A stretch of DNA of 64,000 nt from assembly GCA_032433765.1 (NCBI GenBank), contig JAVIAB010000160.1, forward strand, positions 39,677,917 through 39,741,916, in the 5' to 3' direction. How positions within the stretch are numbered: the first letter of the stretch is position 1; each line of letters opens with the position of its first letter. The stretch comes from Megaustenia siamemsis (lineage: Eukaryota > Mollusca > Gastropoda > Stylommatophora > Ariophantidae). Below the pieces are notes generated by a model. The model was given only the letters and a program-made list of their open reading frames with translations. It had not been told where the DNA came from and made no database searches. Positions 1 to 10,875 of this stretch are shown piece after piece. A program made the translations under genes and the position numbers.

Positions 1-770
1 TTAGAACGTCATTTGTTTCTTTGTCTTCTATTGGAACGTCATTTGTTTCTTTGCCTTCTATTAGAACGTCATTTGTTGCTTTAACCTCTATTAGAACGCC
101 CTTTGTTTCTTTGTCTTCTATTAGAACATCTTTTGTTGCTTTAACCTCTATTAGAACGTCCTTTTTTTCTTTGTCTTTTATTAGAACGTCCTTTGTTGCT
201 GTAACCTCTATTAGAACGTCCTTTGTTGCTTTAACCTCTATTAGAACATCCTTTGTTTCTTTGCCTTCGATTAAAACGTCCTTTGTTGCTTTAACCTCTA
301 TTAGAACATCCTTTGTTTCTTTGCCTTCGATTAAAACGTCCTTTGTTGCTTTAACCTCTATTAGAACGTCCTTTGATGCTTTAACCTCTATTAGAACATC
401 CTTTGTTGCTTTAACCTCTTTTGGAACATCCTTTGTTTCTTTGCCTTCTATTAGAACGTCCTTTTTTTGCTTTAACCTCTATTAGAACGCTCTTTGTTTT
501 TTTTGTCTTCTATTAGAACGTCCTTTATTGCTTTAACCTCATTTAGAACGTCCTTTCTTTCTTTGCCTTCTATTAGAACATCCTTTATTGCTTTAACCTC
601 ATTTAGAACGTCCTTTCTTTCTTTGCCTTCTATTAGAACGTCCTTTATTGCTTTAACCTCATTTAGAACGTCCTTTCTTTCTTTGCCTTCTATTAGAACA
701 TCCTTTATTGCTTTAACCTCTATTAGAACGTCCTTTGTTTCTTTGGTCTCTTTTATAACATCCTTAGTTG
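1..770. repeat. 60-bp minisatellite (two 30-bp halves), runs off the left edge
   Basis: About 13 copies of a 60-bp unit made of two related 30-bp halves, each containing TTAGAACGTCCTTTGTT and CCTCTATTAGAACG-like blocks. Because 60 is a multiple of three, frames stay open on both strands (154 aa plus, 131 aa minus); these are repeat products, not genes. On the minus strand each half reads DVLxEVKAxK, which resembles the LINE-A/B segment EDVLREVKEKREL. The array runs directly into a LINE-A remnant at its right end. The true left end is outside the window. Confidence 0.95.
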
Positions 771-905
771 CTTTTTTAGCTGTCAGTGATTTGTAACATT
801 CTTGCGTAAAACATATTTCTGTAGCCTCCAACGGTCTTCTGGTCTTTGTTGTCTGACTGTCCAGCACTCACTTCTATATAGTAGGAGTATGAGGTCTATA
901 ATACA
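760..905 (-). mobile_element. LINE-A C-terminal remnant next to the 60-bp array
   Basis: Minus-strand reading gives PLEATEICF, then LTAKKATKDVIKE, matching LINE-A RLEATEMGF and TDKKTNEEVLKE in the same order. It is the region of LINE ORF2 downstream of the reverse transcriptase. The 60-bp array starts exactly where the LINE protein has its NEEVLKEANTKREL segment. Degenerate and non-coding now. Confidence 0.75.
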
Positions 906-1201
906 CTTATTTGTTTAAATCTTCTTATACTTTCCAAATAAAAGGAACAATTCTTTTTGATACTTGATTTTGTCAGATACCTCGGTGGTTGCATATAAAA
1001 CTTAACACAAAAATATATAATGGTATTAAGCAGCTAAACCTGTACAGATAAAAAACAAACTGCAATGTTTCGTCTGAGTTGTTCGTCAGATACAAGATAA
1101 GAAATACAAAAATTACTCGAATATTTAACTTAGCAGCATAACGAGGTTAGTCGAGAAGGTCCGTTGAAGGGACTTTCATGGCTTCTTCTACTAATGATCA
1201 T

Positions 1202-1274
1202 TGAATTACCTAATTGAATCACCTCATTGAATCACCTCATTGAATCACCTCATTGAATCACCTCATTGAATCAA
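1202..1274. repeat. 13-bp tandem repeat
   Basis: About five copies of TGAATCACCTCAT, the first slightly diverged. Confidence 0.9.
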
Positions 1275-1297
1275 TATTGTTTATCACTCATTCCTGG

Positions 1298-1552
1298 GGA
1301 GCCGCGATAGCTCAGTGGTTAGTGAACTGGACTACAAAGGACAAGAGGTAGGGTTCGATCCCAACAAACGGCCTCCGGTTCACCCAGTCTTTAATGGGTA
1401 CCGGATTTTTGTTCCCTGGGAAAGTAAAGCGGCACGGGTAAATAATACCGACCATATTACCCCAAAAATCATGTGCCGAAGGTCTATAAAATGTATAGTC
1501 ACTGACACCATATTCCCTTTACGCTACTCGGCGTGACGGGGTTACTTTACTT
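1298..1552 (+). mobile_element. SINE1 copy (tRNA-derived) with target-site duplication
   Basis: The 5' part is tRNA-like: A box TAGCTCAGTGGTTAG and B box GGGTTCGATCC. The body holds the CACCCAG...AATGGGTACC...GGGAAAGTAAAG block shared by all copies. The 3' end has a small hairpin (ACGC...GCGT) and then TTACTTTAC. It is flanked by a perfect 12-bp duplication ACTCATTCCTGG at 1286-1297 and 1553-1564, which fixes both ends. Short open frames across it are not genes. Confidence 0.95.
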
Positions 1553-1675
1553 ACTCATTCCTGGTTTGATTTTGTTTCACACTCTTCGCTTTAAGTTTGT
1601 TAGTGATGTTTTGTTTCTGTGGCTCCACACACTGTGCATAACCTGTTTTAGATAGACTTCAGTGTAAAATTGGAA

Positions 1676-1812
1676 ACTCGGGAAAACCTCCACTAGAGTG
1701 ACGTATTCAACTATGTGTGATATAGACGGCTGACGTCATTCTAGCCACAACTGCCCCTGCTCATAAAGCCTAAAGCTGAAAACGTCACGCTAGTGGAAGT
1801 TTTCCGGGGGTC
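1676..1812. mobile_element. MITE-like palindromic element, copy 1
   Basis: About 137 bp with inverted ends: CGGGAAAACCTCCACTAG...GTGACGT on the left, and CCGGAAAACTTCCACTAG with GTGACGTTTTCA as the reverse complement of the right end. A consensus cAMP-response palindrome TGACGTCA lies in the interior at 1731-1738. A second copy is at 20565-20705. No clear target duplication seen, and no coding capacity. Confidence 0.7.
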
Positions 1813-2086
1813 CCTTTCTGCGCACAGGCCAACCTATCTAAAGTAGGCTATGCTCCGTGTTAGCAATTTCCCTTCGTGCAGAGATGAATATATATGTTAG
1901 TAGATTGGCCGGTATGTATCCGCTGTTGATATAATTCAATAGTGTTTCACAACTTATATTTTCATTTTCGGTTATATCCCCTAGTCTAGGTGACTTTCCT
2001 ATTCACTTGCTGTGGATAATGTTCCTTACTTTTTGTGTGTAAATAATCGTAGGCCTTCCTCGTTATTTTCAAACTGTGGCTATTCT

Positions 2087-2172
2087 ATTATATTCTATTT
2101 TATTCTATTCTGTTATGTTATACTCTATTCTGTTCTATTCAGTTCTATTCTGTTCTATTATATTCTGTTCGT
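2087..2172. repeat. TTCTA-type microsatellite
   Basis: Imperfect pentamer tract of TTCTA/TTCTG blocks. Confidence 0.85.
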
Positions 2173-2210
2173 GGAATCAGTTTCATTGCAGTCAGGGCAT
2201 CCCCCATATC

Positions 2211-2468
2211 CAGAGGCGTTGATAGGGATTTCAGCGCCGGGGGACCAAATCAGTTTTCCTGGTTCCCCGGTGACACGGTGAGAGCCCTAATGGGACCCAT
2301 CATACTTTTCCCTGAAATGTTTGAGTTACAAGAAACCTGCATTTCGTGGCATATTTTTAGGGTGTCAAGAAGGTGAAAACAGTAAAATTACTAAGGCAAT
2401 AATACTAAATTTGGCGCCCCAGATGCTGCACTCGGGGACAGATCCCCCCTCCCTTAGTTACGCCACTG
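2211..2468. mobile_element. hAT-like MITE candidate
   Basis: Left end CAGAGGCGTTGATAGGG and reverse complement of the right end CAGTGGCGTAACTAAGGG are similar, and of the CAGxGGCGxAxxTAGGG type common in hAT elements. Interior without a transposase. The 8-bp flanks do not match convincingly, so the exact ends or the class could be wrong. Confidence 0.5.
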
Positions 2469-2473
2469 CCCCG

Positions 2474-3640
2474 ACCCGCTCCACCGCCCGTCCAAGCATT
2501 CATCCAAGCGTATACAGACTGACTGTTCCTGTCAGGTGTTGATTGTAGATACATCTACTTTTCCCACTAAGCACTCAGGATCGACCAGATCCGTTTTCCA
2601 CCTTTAGACTCCTCATTCTCTCAATATCTACATCATTATCCCACCCACTCTTCTCCTTTTCTCTTAAAGAAAGAAGAACAAACATGGTGATGTCCACTTT
2701 GTCCAAAGTAAGGCCACACTCAGTGCCAGAGCTGGCAGAGAGCTTACTGTTTATGGTCGCTCATCACCATATAGTTAGCTTTATGATGTAATGTGTCCAT
2801 CTTTCTTTGTTTTCTTGTTACACAAACAGTTATTAGTCGTTCGACTTTAAACATTCAGTGTTCTTCTTGTTTATTCTGCGATCGATTTCTAGTTTATTCA
2901 GGCTTCGTTTGTTACATTACTCTTCCAGATTCGATTTTTATATTAATTTTTTTCTTGTTTAATCTTTCTTCTACCAATTGTATGCTATAAATCGACCAAT
3001 GTGCCAGCCACTGTGGCTGTTTGTGTGCGCGTGCAATGGGTGAAGATGTGTGATTGGTTGATGTGACTGGGCGTAATGAATCACTTTAATTGCCTTAATC
3101 TGTTGATGAATAGTAGATTCATGATACACGAACAATGGAACTTAATTAGAATACTGCAGTCATCAAGAAAGGTCACCGCTTAAAGTAATTAGATTGCTCC
3201 AACCAATTTTCAAGAAAGATGACCATTGTTTTATGCCTCGACCCCCATTTCTAAAACCCACCACCAAATTAAACCATTCTCTTTAACTGGTCTATAGACC
3301 AATTTCCGCCGTCTTTTTTAGTCTTTTTTTTTTGGTTCTTTTACGATCTAAGGTCCAGTTTAAGAGCTTTCTTGGACAGTTTTTGTAATCATTCTGAAAA
3401 CGTGGCGAATCCAGCGTATTGTACTTATCAGGGTTTTCATGGTGAGATCCCAATTGCAAGTTAAATTGAGGCAAGTATCTTACATATGACAAATGAAAAT
3501 ATATATTGTTATCAGGAAAGGTCGATATCAAAGATTTGAAAAGGACAAAGAACTAGGAAAAATATGAGATGGTCTATCATAGGGATTTGGTCAAACAACT
3601 GCCATCTGAAATTTTGAAACACTTAAAGGGTAGTTAATGG
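2474..3640. other. no recognised feature
   Basis: AT-rich sequence. Only short open frames without recognisable similarity, no array and no SINE or LINE piece that I can support. Confidence 0.6.
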
Positions 3641-3649
3641 TTGAGTTTA

Positions 3650-3754
3650 TTTATAATTAACGCTAACTTGAGCTGTATTTGTTGGAGGAATTCATTGATA
3701 ATTAACGTCATGTGGAAATTTGTTGGAGGAATTTATTGATAATGAACGTCATGT
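3650..3754. repeat. short ~41-bp tandem repeat, resumes at 5320
   Basis: About 2.5 copies of a unit containing GGAATTTATTGATAATGAACG and AACGTCATGTGGAAATTTG. The same unit continues at 5320-5370 after the LINE-A copy, so the LINE appears to have landed in a small pre-existing repeat. Confidence 0.7.
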
Positions 3755-5319
3755 TTCTATGATGATGAAAGACCAGAATTAAACAATTCAAATGAAGACA
3801 CAGGACCACCAATAATGCAGAGTGAAGTGGAGGACGCAATTCAACACATGAAAAGAGGCAAAGCTCCAGGTCCTGACAATATAACAATCGAAGAGATAAA
3901 TGCATTAGGAGAGTTGGGAGTACAAGTCATAACAAAATTACTCAATGACATATATAACACTGGACACATACCCGAGGATCTACTAAAATCTATCTTTGTA
4001 GCCATACCGAAGAAGTCAGGCGCCACTGATTGTGAAGACCATCGCACTATTAGTCTCATGAGCCATATGACTAAAATATTACTAAGAATGATTATGAGAC
4101 GTGTAAGGAACAAAATAAAACCAGAAATAAGTGAGGAACAATGTGGATTTGTGGAAGGAAAGGGCACTAATAACGCAATATACATCTTAAGGACATTGAT
4201 AGAAAGATCTATAGAGGTAAAGAAAGATCTATATATGTGCTTTATAGACTACACAAAAGCATTTGACAAAGTAAAGCATGTGGAAATAATCAATATGTTG
4301 GAGAAATTAAACATTGATGGCAAGGATCTGCGAATCATAAAAAACATGTACTGGCAACAAACAGCAGCTATACGAATTAACAACTAAACAGGACAATTCC
4401 AATATATAAAACAAGGAGTCAGACAAGGCTGTGTTCTGTCACCGGATTTGTTTTCACTTTACAGAGAATATATTATGAGATCAATAGTAGACAAAAAAGG
4501 AATGAAGTCAAAGGTCACAACATAAATAATTTGCGACATGCGGATGACACAGTCTTAATAGCAGAGACAGAGAACGAACTACAAGAAATGATAGACATAA
4601 TAGTAGAAGAAAGCAACAAGAAAGGTCTCAGTCTGAATAGTAAGAAAACAGAAGTAATGGTTATATCAAAGAAACAATCATAACCACCATGCAGCATAAA
4701 AATAGACGAGACAAACCTGAAACAAGTACAACATTTCAAATACTTAGGCACAATAATTACATCAGATGGGAGATGCACCACAGAAATAAAAAGCAGAATA
4801 GCTCAGGCCAAAATAGCATTTCAGAAAATGAAAAATATCTTATGCAACAAATCTATGTCACTAAAAATGGGAAAGAGAGTTCATCGGTGCTATATAGAAC
4901 CAATTCTGACCTATGGAAGCGAATCATGGACAGTAGACAAACAAATGAAAAGACGATTAGAGGCTACAGAGATGGGATTTCTCAGAAGAATGTTGAAAGT
5001 TCCCTGGACAGATAAAAAGACCAATGAGGAAGTTCTCAAAGAGGCCAACACAAAAAGGGAGCTCTTAAAAAACATCAGAAAGAAGCAATCAACATTTTTC
5101 GGGCACATCATGAGAAGAGGAAAGTTGGAATACTTGGTTACAACTGGCAAAATAAAAGGAAAGAGAGATCGCGGACGACAAAGAGAGAAAATACTGGATA
5201 GCTTGGTGTCATGGCATGGAAAACAGTCAACAACAGAACTGATACGATGAACTGAAGATAGAAGATTGTGGAGGGACATGATCGCCTACGCCAATCGGCA
5301 GGGTACATGATGATTATGA
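3755..5319 (+). mobile_element. LINE-A, 5'-truncated copy with target-site duplication
   Basis: Non-LTR retrotransposon ORF2 remnant. In order: RT start (KRGKAPGPDNI), IPKKSG...HRTISLMSHMTKIL, FIDYTKAFDKVKH, IKQGVRQGCVLSPDLF, the catalytic box as HADD instead of YADD, then a C-terminal region with LTYGSESW, GHIMRRGKLEYL and GKRDRGRQREK. It is broken by a TAA at 4385, a shift near 4515 and a TGA at 5248. The 3' end is a GATGAT-type tail without poly(A). A 12-bp duplication TGAACGTCATGT lies at 3743-3754 and 5320-5331, though it could partly be the repeat unit it sits in. Endonuclease and 5' part are missing. Confidence 0.92.
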
Positions 5320-5384
5320 TGAACGTCATGTGGAAATTTGTTGGAGGAATTTATTGATAATGAAGGTCCTAAATTAGAATGTGT

Positions 5385-6195
5385 GGTAGATGTAAGTGAT
5401 ACCCTGCAAGATATGTCGTATGAGAGTGAATTGATGTGAGTGAATCCCTATAACATTTAATGTCGTAAGTAAATTGAAATAGTTGTATGTGAAGTCCTCT
5501 AACATATACTGTCATATGAGAGTGAATTGATGTGAGTGAATCACTATAACATTTAATGTCGTAAGTAAATTGAAATAGTTGTATGTGAAGCCCTCTAACA
5601 TATAATGTCATATGAGAGTGAATTGATGTGAGTGAATCACTATAACATTTAATTTCGTAAGTAAATTGAAATAGTTGTATGTGAAGTCCTCTAACATATA
5701 CTGTCATATGAGAGTGAATTGATGTGAGTGAATCACTATAACATTTAATGTCGTAAGTAAATTGAAATAGTGGTATGTGAAGCCCTCTAACATATAATGT
5801 CATATGAGAGTGAATTGATGTGAGTGAATCACTATAACATTTAATGTCGTAAGTAAATTGAAATAGTTGTATGTGAAGTCCTCTAACATATAATGTCATA
5901 TGAGAGTGAATTGATGTGAGTGAATCCCTACAACATTTCATGTCGTAAGTAAATTGAAATAGTTGTATGTGAAGTCCTCTAACATATACTGTCATATGAG
6001 AGTGAATTGATGTGAGTGAATCACTATAACATTTAATGACGTAAGTAAATTGAAATAGTTGTATGTGAATTCCTCTAACATATAATGTCATATGAAAGTG
6101 AATTGATGTGAGTGAATCCCTATAACATTTAATGTCGTAAGTAAATTGAAATAGTTGTATGTGAAATCCTCTAACATATAATGTCATATGAGAGT
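5385..6195. repeat. 96-bp minisatellite
   Basis: About 8.5 copies of a 96-bp unit with landmarks TCGTAAGTAAATTGAAATAG and CATATGAGAGTGAATTGATG. The minus frame is open throughout (32-residue period) because 96 is divisible by three; no sign it is a gene. It starts shortly after the 3' flank of LINE-A. Confidence 0.95.
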
Positions 6196-6282
6196 GAATT
6201 ATCAAAACTCCCCGTACTCAACCATATCCCTGTATAGTGAGGAGATACTATTTCCGTCTTGGTCGTATTACCATCTCCAACT

Positions 6283-7222
6283 CACTGAGTTAGGCAATCA
6301 TTCTTTACCATTTGTTGTCCTCAGTGAGTTAGGCAATCATTCTTTACCATTTGTTGTCCTCAGTGAGTTAGGCAATCATTCTTTACCATTTGTTGTCCTC
6401 AGTGAGTTAGGCAATCATTCTTTACCATTTGTTGTCCTCAGTGAGTTAGGCAATCATTCTTTACCAATTGTTGTCCTCACTGAGTTAGGCAATCATTCTT
6501 TACCATTTGTTGTCCTCAGTGAGTTAGGCAATCATTCTTTACCATTTGTTGTCCTCAGTGAGTTAGGCAATCATTCTTTACCATTTGTTGTCCTCAGTGA
6601 GTTAGGCAATCATTCTTTACCATTTGTTGTCCTCAGTGAGTTAGGCAATCATTCTTTACCATTTGTTGTCCTCACTGAGTTAGGCAATCATTCTTTACCA
6701 TTTGTTGTCCTCAGTGAGTTAGGCAATCATTCGTTACCATTTGTTGTCCTCAGTGAGTTAGGCAATCATTCTTTACCATTTGTTGTCCTCAGTGAGTTAG
6801 GCAATCATTCTTTACCATTTGTTGTCCTCAGTGAGTTAGGCAATCATTCTTTACCATTTGTTGTCCTCAGTGAGTTAGGCAATCATTCTTTACCATTTGT
6901 TGTCCTCAGTGAGTTAGGCAATCATTCTTTACCATTTGTTGTCCTCAGTGAGTTAGGCAATCATTCTTTACCAATTGTTGTCCTCAGTGAGTTAGGCAAT
7001 CATTCTTTACCATTTGTTGTCCTCAGTGAGTTAGGCAATCATTCTTTACCATTTGTTGTCCTCAGTGAGTTAGGCAATCATTCTTTACCATTTGTTGTCC
7101 TCAGTGAGTTAGGCAATCATTCTTTACCATTTGTTGTCCTCAGTGAGTTAGGCAATCATTCTTTACCATTTGTTGTCCTCACTGAGTTAGGCAATCATTC
7201 TTTACCATTTGTTGTCCTCAGT
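6283..7222. repeat. 39-bp minisatellite, 24 nearly identical copies
   Basis: Unit of 39 bp starting GAGTTAGGCAATCATTC and ending TTGTTGTCCTCAGT, repeated about 24 times with only a handful of point differences (for example CAATTG for CATTTG, CACTGAG for CAGTGAG). The plus frame reads ELGNHSLPFVVLS over and over, giving a spurious 354-aa open frame. The near identity points to recent amplification or homogenisation, or to assembly collapse or expansion. Confidence 0.97.
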
Positions 7223-7230
7223 GAGGTGCG

Positions 7231-7929
7231 AGGTGAGGCAAAACCGAAGTAATGGCAATAGCGAGAAAGAAAGAAAACAAAAACATCATTATAGATAATA
7301 CATCTTTGAAGCAAGTTGACAATGTTAAATATCTGGGTAGCACGCTAACACAAGACAATAACCAAGAAACAGAGATAGATATAAGGTGTAACAAAGCATG
7401 CCAAGTTATAGGCCAAGTATCAACACTATTGAAAAACAAAGCAATAACTACGGAAGCAAAAAGGGCAATATACAAATCAATTTTTCTACCAACTCTGTGC
7501 TATCAGTGCTAGAATTGGACGCTGGATTCTAGAACAATAAGAAAGATAACGACCACCGAAATGAAATGTGTCAGAAGAATGACAGAAAACAGCTTAAGGG
7601 ACAGAGTAAGAAACACTGACCTGAGGAAGAAACTCGAAATTGAACCAGCCATCGAATACATAAAGAAACAACAGATAAATTGGTTCGGCCACATAACAAG
7701 ACAGAAAGAACTAACAATGAATCAAAGAGCCATAAACAAACGCTACGAAAACGTCAGATTAAGAGGAAGACCGAGAAAGAGATGGATAAAGGGAATACTA
7801 GAGTCACTAGGAGGAATAACATCAGAAGAGACCAACAGAAGAGCAAAGAATCGCAGATTGTTCTCTCCCCTCGACGCCAACGGCAACAGAGGAAGGATAG
7901 AAGAGGAAGAAAAGAAAAAAAGGAGAAGT
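7231..7929 (+). mobile_element. LINE-C, 5'-truncated copy with 11-bp target-site duplication
   Basis: C-terminal third of a LINE ORF2, starting KTEVMAIARK (just after the RT core), then VKYLGSTLTQDNNQETEID, LPTLCYQC, WFGHITRQ, RGRPRKRWIKGILESLG and SPLDANG near the 3' end. An in-frame TAG follows LCYQC. It is flanked by AGTGAGGTGCG at 7220-7230 and 7930-7940. The left duplication touches the last 39-bp unit, so this copy landed at the edge of that array. Relatives: 11870, 17000, 19495 and 52490. Confidence 0.88.
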
Positions 7930-7940
7930 AGTGAGGTGCG

Positions 7941-8275
7941 TAAGCTAAGGTTAGAACGTCGGTTCACTTTATCACCGAACAAGTCTGACTGCAAGAAGTT
8001 ATCAACCTTAAACTTATCAGCACTGGACACAATCATCTCCATATTCACATATGTGAAAAAAAATATCAAGATTGGCACCTCAGCCACGTGTACTTGTGGA
8101 CAGACGCACACAGACGCTGAACACATTTTTACAAAGTGTAATTGATATAGTAAACTTAGGAGAACCCTTAGGCCCATGGATACAAAGATACAAGGCAAAA
8201 CCATATGGGCCTCTGCTAGAACTACAAAAATAGTAAAATTGACACAAGAAACGGCTTGCAGATATAGACAATATT
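7941..8275 (+). mobile_element. LINE C-terminal domain fragment (zinc-knuckle type)
   Basis: Open reading LERRFTLSPNKSDCKKLSTL, then IGTSATCTCGQTHTDAEHIF and TKC. CxCG...AEHIxxxC followed by a Tyr/Leu/Arg-rich stretch is the usual C-terminus of RNase H-bearing LINEs. In-frame stop after TKCN; later residues (TQETACRYRQYFNEQ) continue in another frame. Directly follows the LINE-C target duplication, so it is the older sequence that LINE-C landed in. Confidence 0.6.
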
Positions 8276-8299
8276 TCAACGAACAATATCATACGCGCG

Positions 8300-8460
8300 C
8301 TCTCTCTCTCCATATATATATCTATATTTGAGAGAGAGAGAGATTGAGAGAGGGCGCTTAGATAGGCAGTTATGTAGGTCTATAGGTAGATATATAGTTA
8401 AGTAACTAGGTACGTGGATGGGTAAATGGATAGATATATAGGTTGGTGGGTCGGTTAGTT
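8300..8460. repeat. CT/GA and GATA-type microsatellites
   Basis: CTCTCTCT, ATATATATC and GAGAGAGA runs, then imperfect TAGG/TAGATA repeats. Confidence 0.8.
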
Positions 8461-8660
8461 CGTTTCTTTTTTTTTCTTTTGGCATGATTTGGTGGATACG
8501 TGGGTAGGTTGGATTTGTTGTTTTTTGCGTGACGATTCCAATACAGGGAAATAGTAAATGAGGTGATATCCATGTAATCTCACAAAGGGTGGAGCTGGTC
8601 TGCCGAGGAAAACAGGTCGAGGTCGGTCACAATCGACGGCTCATGGAATTATTGTCTATA

Positions 8661-10771
8661 GCTTGTTTCATAAGGCGCGCCCAACTTTAAAAATCAATAT
8701 CTTTTAAACCGCTTTTTGTAATTTTTTCAAAATTTGCATGTATAGTTATAATGATTAGAACCCAACAGGGAATTAATTTCATTAAAAACAAACATTTGGT
8801 TATTATTATTGCTTATTTGATTTATATAAATTTATAACGACCCATTGATGTAGTCAAAACTTAGTGTTTATAGTATTTAAGTTAAAAATAGCGATTACAA
8901 ATCTATACACGCTCAAATTTACGATTTTGCACGCTTTCCGCGTGAGTTTTCTGACACAAATAGACACTTGTAGTAAACACGAGACATTGTGTGTTCCATT
9001 TCCGTTAATTCAGCGGCGTAACGTGGAACAATAACATTTATCGTGAGTCTTAAAATGAAATTCTGCAGTTTACAAAACATCGCAATAAAAATGTATGACT
9101 ATTTTTGCAAAGAGGCTAAACGAGGAAGATTATTTCATTCTTTAGAAAACCCTGAGAATAGGACAAGACACATTTTGGATTTATCTAAACGGTCATTTAA
9201 TCGCTGGATTCAAGCACGTGACCGTCAATGTTCCAAATATACAAAATCACAAGGAAGAGCAAACATGTTGGATAATTTCGACAGTGAACTTATTAGAAGT
9301 GAAATTCGCAAAATGTTGGGTATGAATGAAACTGTTACAATAAGAAAATTAAAAATTTCACTGAAAAAGAACAACAGTATTGAAATATCAAAGTCTACAT
9401 TATGGAGGAATGTGAGAGCTGCAGGCTTTACATTCAGAAAGTATTCCAATGGACGAAACATCATCTGTGAGAAGCCACATATAGTAGTCATGAGAAGCAA
9501 GTACTTACGTGAAGTAAAAGAGGTGCGCAAGCAAGGTTATGATATTGTGTACTTGGATGAAACATGGATCAATGCTCACCACACTAACCAAAGGGAATGG
9601 CAGTCATCAGATGGAAAGATTAAGAGATTAATACCTAGCAGCAAAGGACAGCGCTTGATAATTGCTCATGCAGGTAGTCGACAACATGGACTAATACAGA
9701 ATGCAGAGCTCATTTTTCTTTCAAAATCCATAGACAATCGGGATTATCACTCTGAGATGAATGGTCACATATTTAGACATTGGATTGAAAATTCTGCTCT
9801 CCCAGCACTAGATCGACCATCTTGCCTAATAATGGACAATGCAGCGTACCACAACATTGTTGCACTTGAAGATAAAGTCCCGACGTCATCCAGTACAAAA
9901 GATGATATTAAGATATGGCTCACAAAGGAGCACATACAATTTAATAACATGTACTTAAACCTGAATTACTATCTCTAGTAAAGCAAAAACAGAGGACAAA
10001 GATTTTTCAAATAGATAAGATTATCCAAGAGCACGGTCATATAAGTTTGAGGCTGCCACCTTACCATGCTCATTTAAATCCAATAGAACTAATCTGGGAA
10101 AAATTAAAAGGACAAGTGGCAGATGAAAATACAACATTCAAAATATGCGATGTAAAGACTCTTGCTAATCTCGCTTTATTAAATATAGACAAAGATTATT
10201 GGGCTAAATGTGAAGACCACGTCTTAAAACAGGAAGAGGAATATTGGAAAAATGATGGTTTGTGGAATGTTCAACCCCAAACAGTTATTAATCTTTTAGA
10301 CTCGTCTGATTCAGAATGAAAGTATATAGCCCCCACAATGTTGGCCCCTATATTACCTTAAATTATTTCAACAAACGGTCCTTTTCAGGACCACACAACT
10401 ATGAAAATTGGACATACAGGTATACCTTGATATTATTATCGTCCGTCCTCGAACTGAGCAGACAATAATTCTCCTGGTGTTTTGTTTTATCCAGTTATTT
10501 CCCCATTACGGCCACGCCTTTACCTAGTGAAAATTAATCGTAGACCAGCAACTACGGTAATTTCTATTCTTTAGGGCTTCGCAATTTACAATTTTGACAA
10601 ACATCAAAGAAATATCGCCGCTTTAAGAAAACTGCAGCTGCAAGATATTTGTTAAATATACATTTAATGGGTCTTTTGCATTCTAATAACATTTGGAAAA
10701 TTTCAAAAGTATTTAACAAACGGTTAGAAAGTAATAGCGTTTTGAAGTTGGGCATATGTTTTGAAACGAGC
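8661..10771 (+). mobile_element. Complete IS630/Tc1-like DNA transposon with ~100-bp inverted repeats
   Basis: Left end GCTTGTTTCATAAGG...GCCCAACTT matches the reverse complement of the right end, GCTCGTTTCAAAACA...GCCCAACTT, and the similarity continues, imperfectly, for about 100 bp. Both ends are bordered by TATA (8657-8660 and 10772-10775), consistent with the TA target of this superfamily. The interior carries one transposase gene, 9055 to 10319, split by a frameshift. Length 2,111 bp. A degraded relative of the transposase is at 44700-45150. Confidence 0.88.
9055..10319 (+). pseudogene. IS630/Tc1-like DDE transposase, single frameshift
   Basis: The first frame encodes an N-terminal part with helix-turn-helix-like character, then DDE motif 1 YLDETWINAHHTN and motif 2 LIMDNAAYHN, and stops at 9978. 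The second frame contributes LPPYHAHLNPIELIWEKLKG with the third acidic residue (PIEL), ending at 10319. The two frames join near 9950 if one base is missing, so a single indel separates this from an intact gene. The gap between the second Asp and the Glu is about 75 residues, much longer than the usual 34-39 of Tc1/mariner, and typical of a distinct invertebrate branch of DDE_3 transposases. The first ATG in frame is at 9055; an upstream GTG at 9043 is not a plausible animal start. Confidence 0.85.
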
Positions 10772-10875
10772 TATAATTGCTTGTCCTTTGTTGAATGTTG
10801 CTGTCATCACAAACCGTGTGAAGGTTTGTCTCCGGCCAGATCTCTTACTTTGTTCAAGTTCAAAGTCTCTTTGAT

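Noticed and set aside
1298..1372. functional tRNA gene suggested by A and B boxes
   Set aside because: The acceptor stem does not close and the same head recurs with a common body in many copies, so it is a SINE.
5369..6205. 278-codon open frame on the minus strand
   Set aside because: It is the 96-bp repeat translated; period and identity follow the DNA unit, with no signal peptide, domain or splice signals.
6188..7252. 354-codon frame with ELGNHSLPFVVLS repeats, possible repeat protein
   Set aside because: Silent and non-silent differences are equally rare, and the DNA is a 39-bp minisatellite. No evidence for translation.
9043..9054. GTG start for the transposase
   Set aside because: Animal genes start at ATG; the first in-frame ATG is at 9055.
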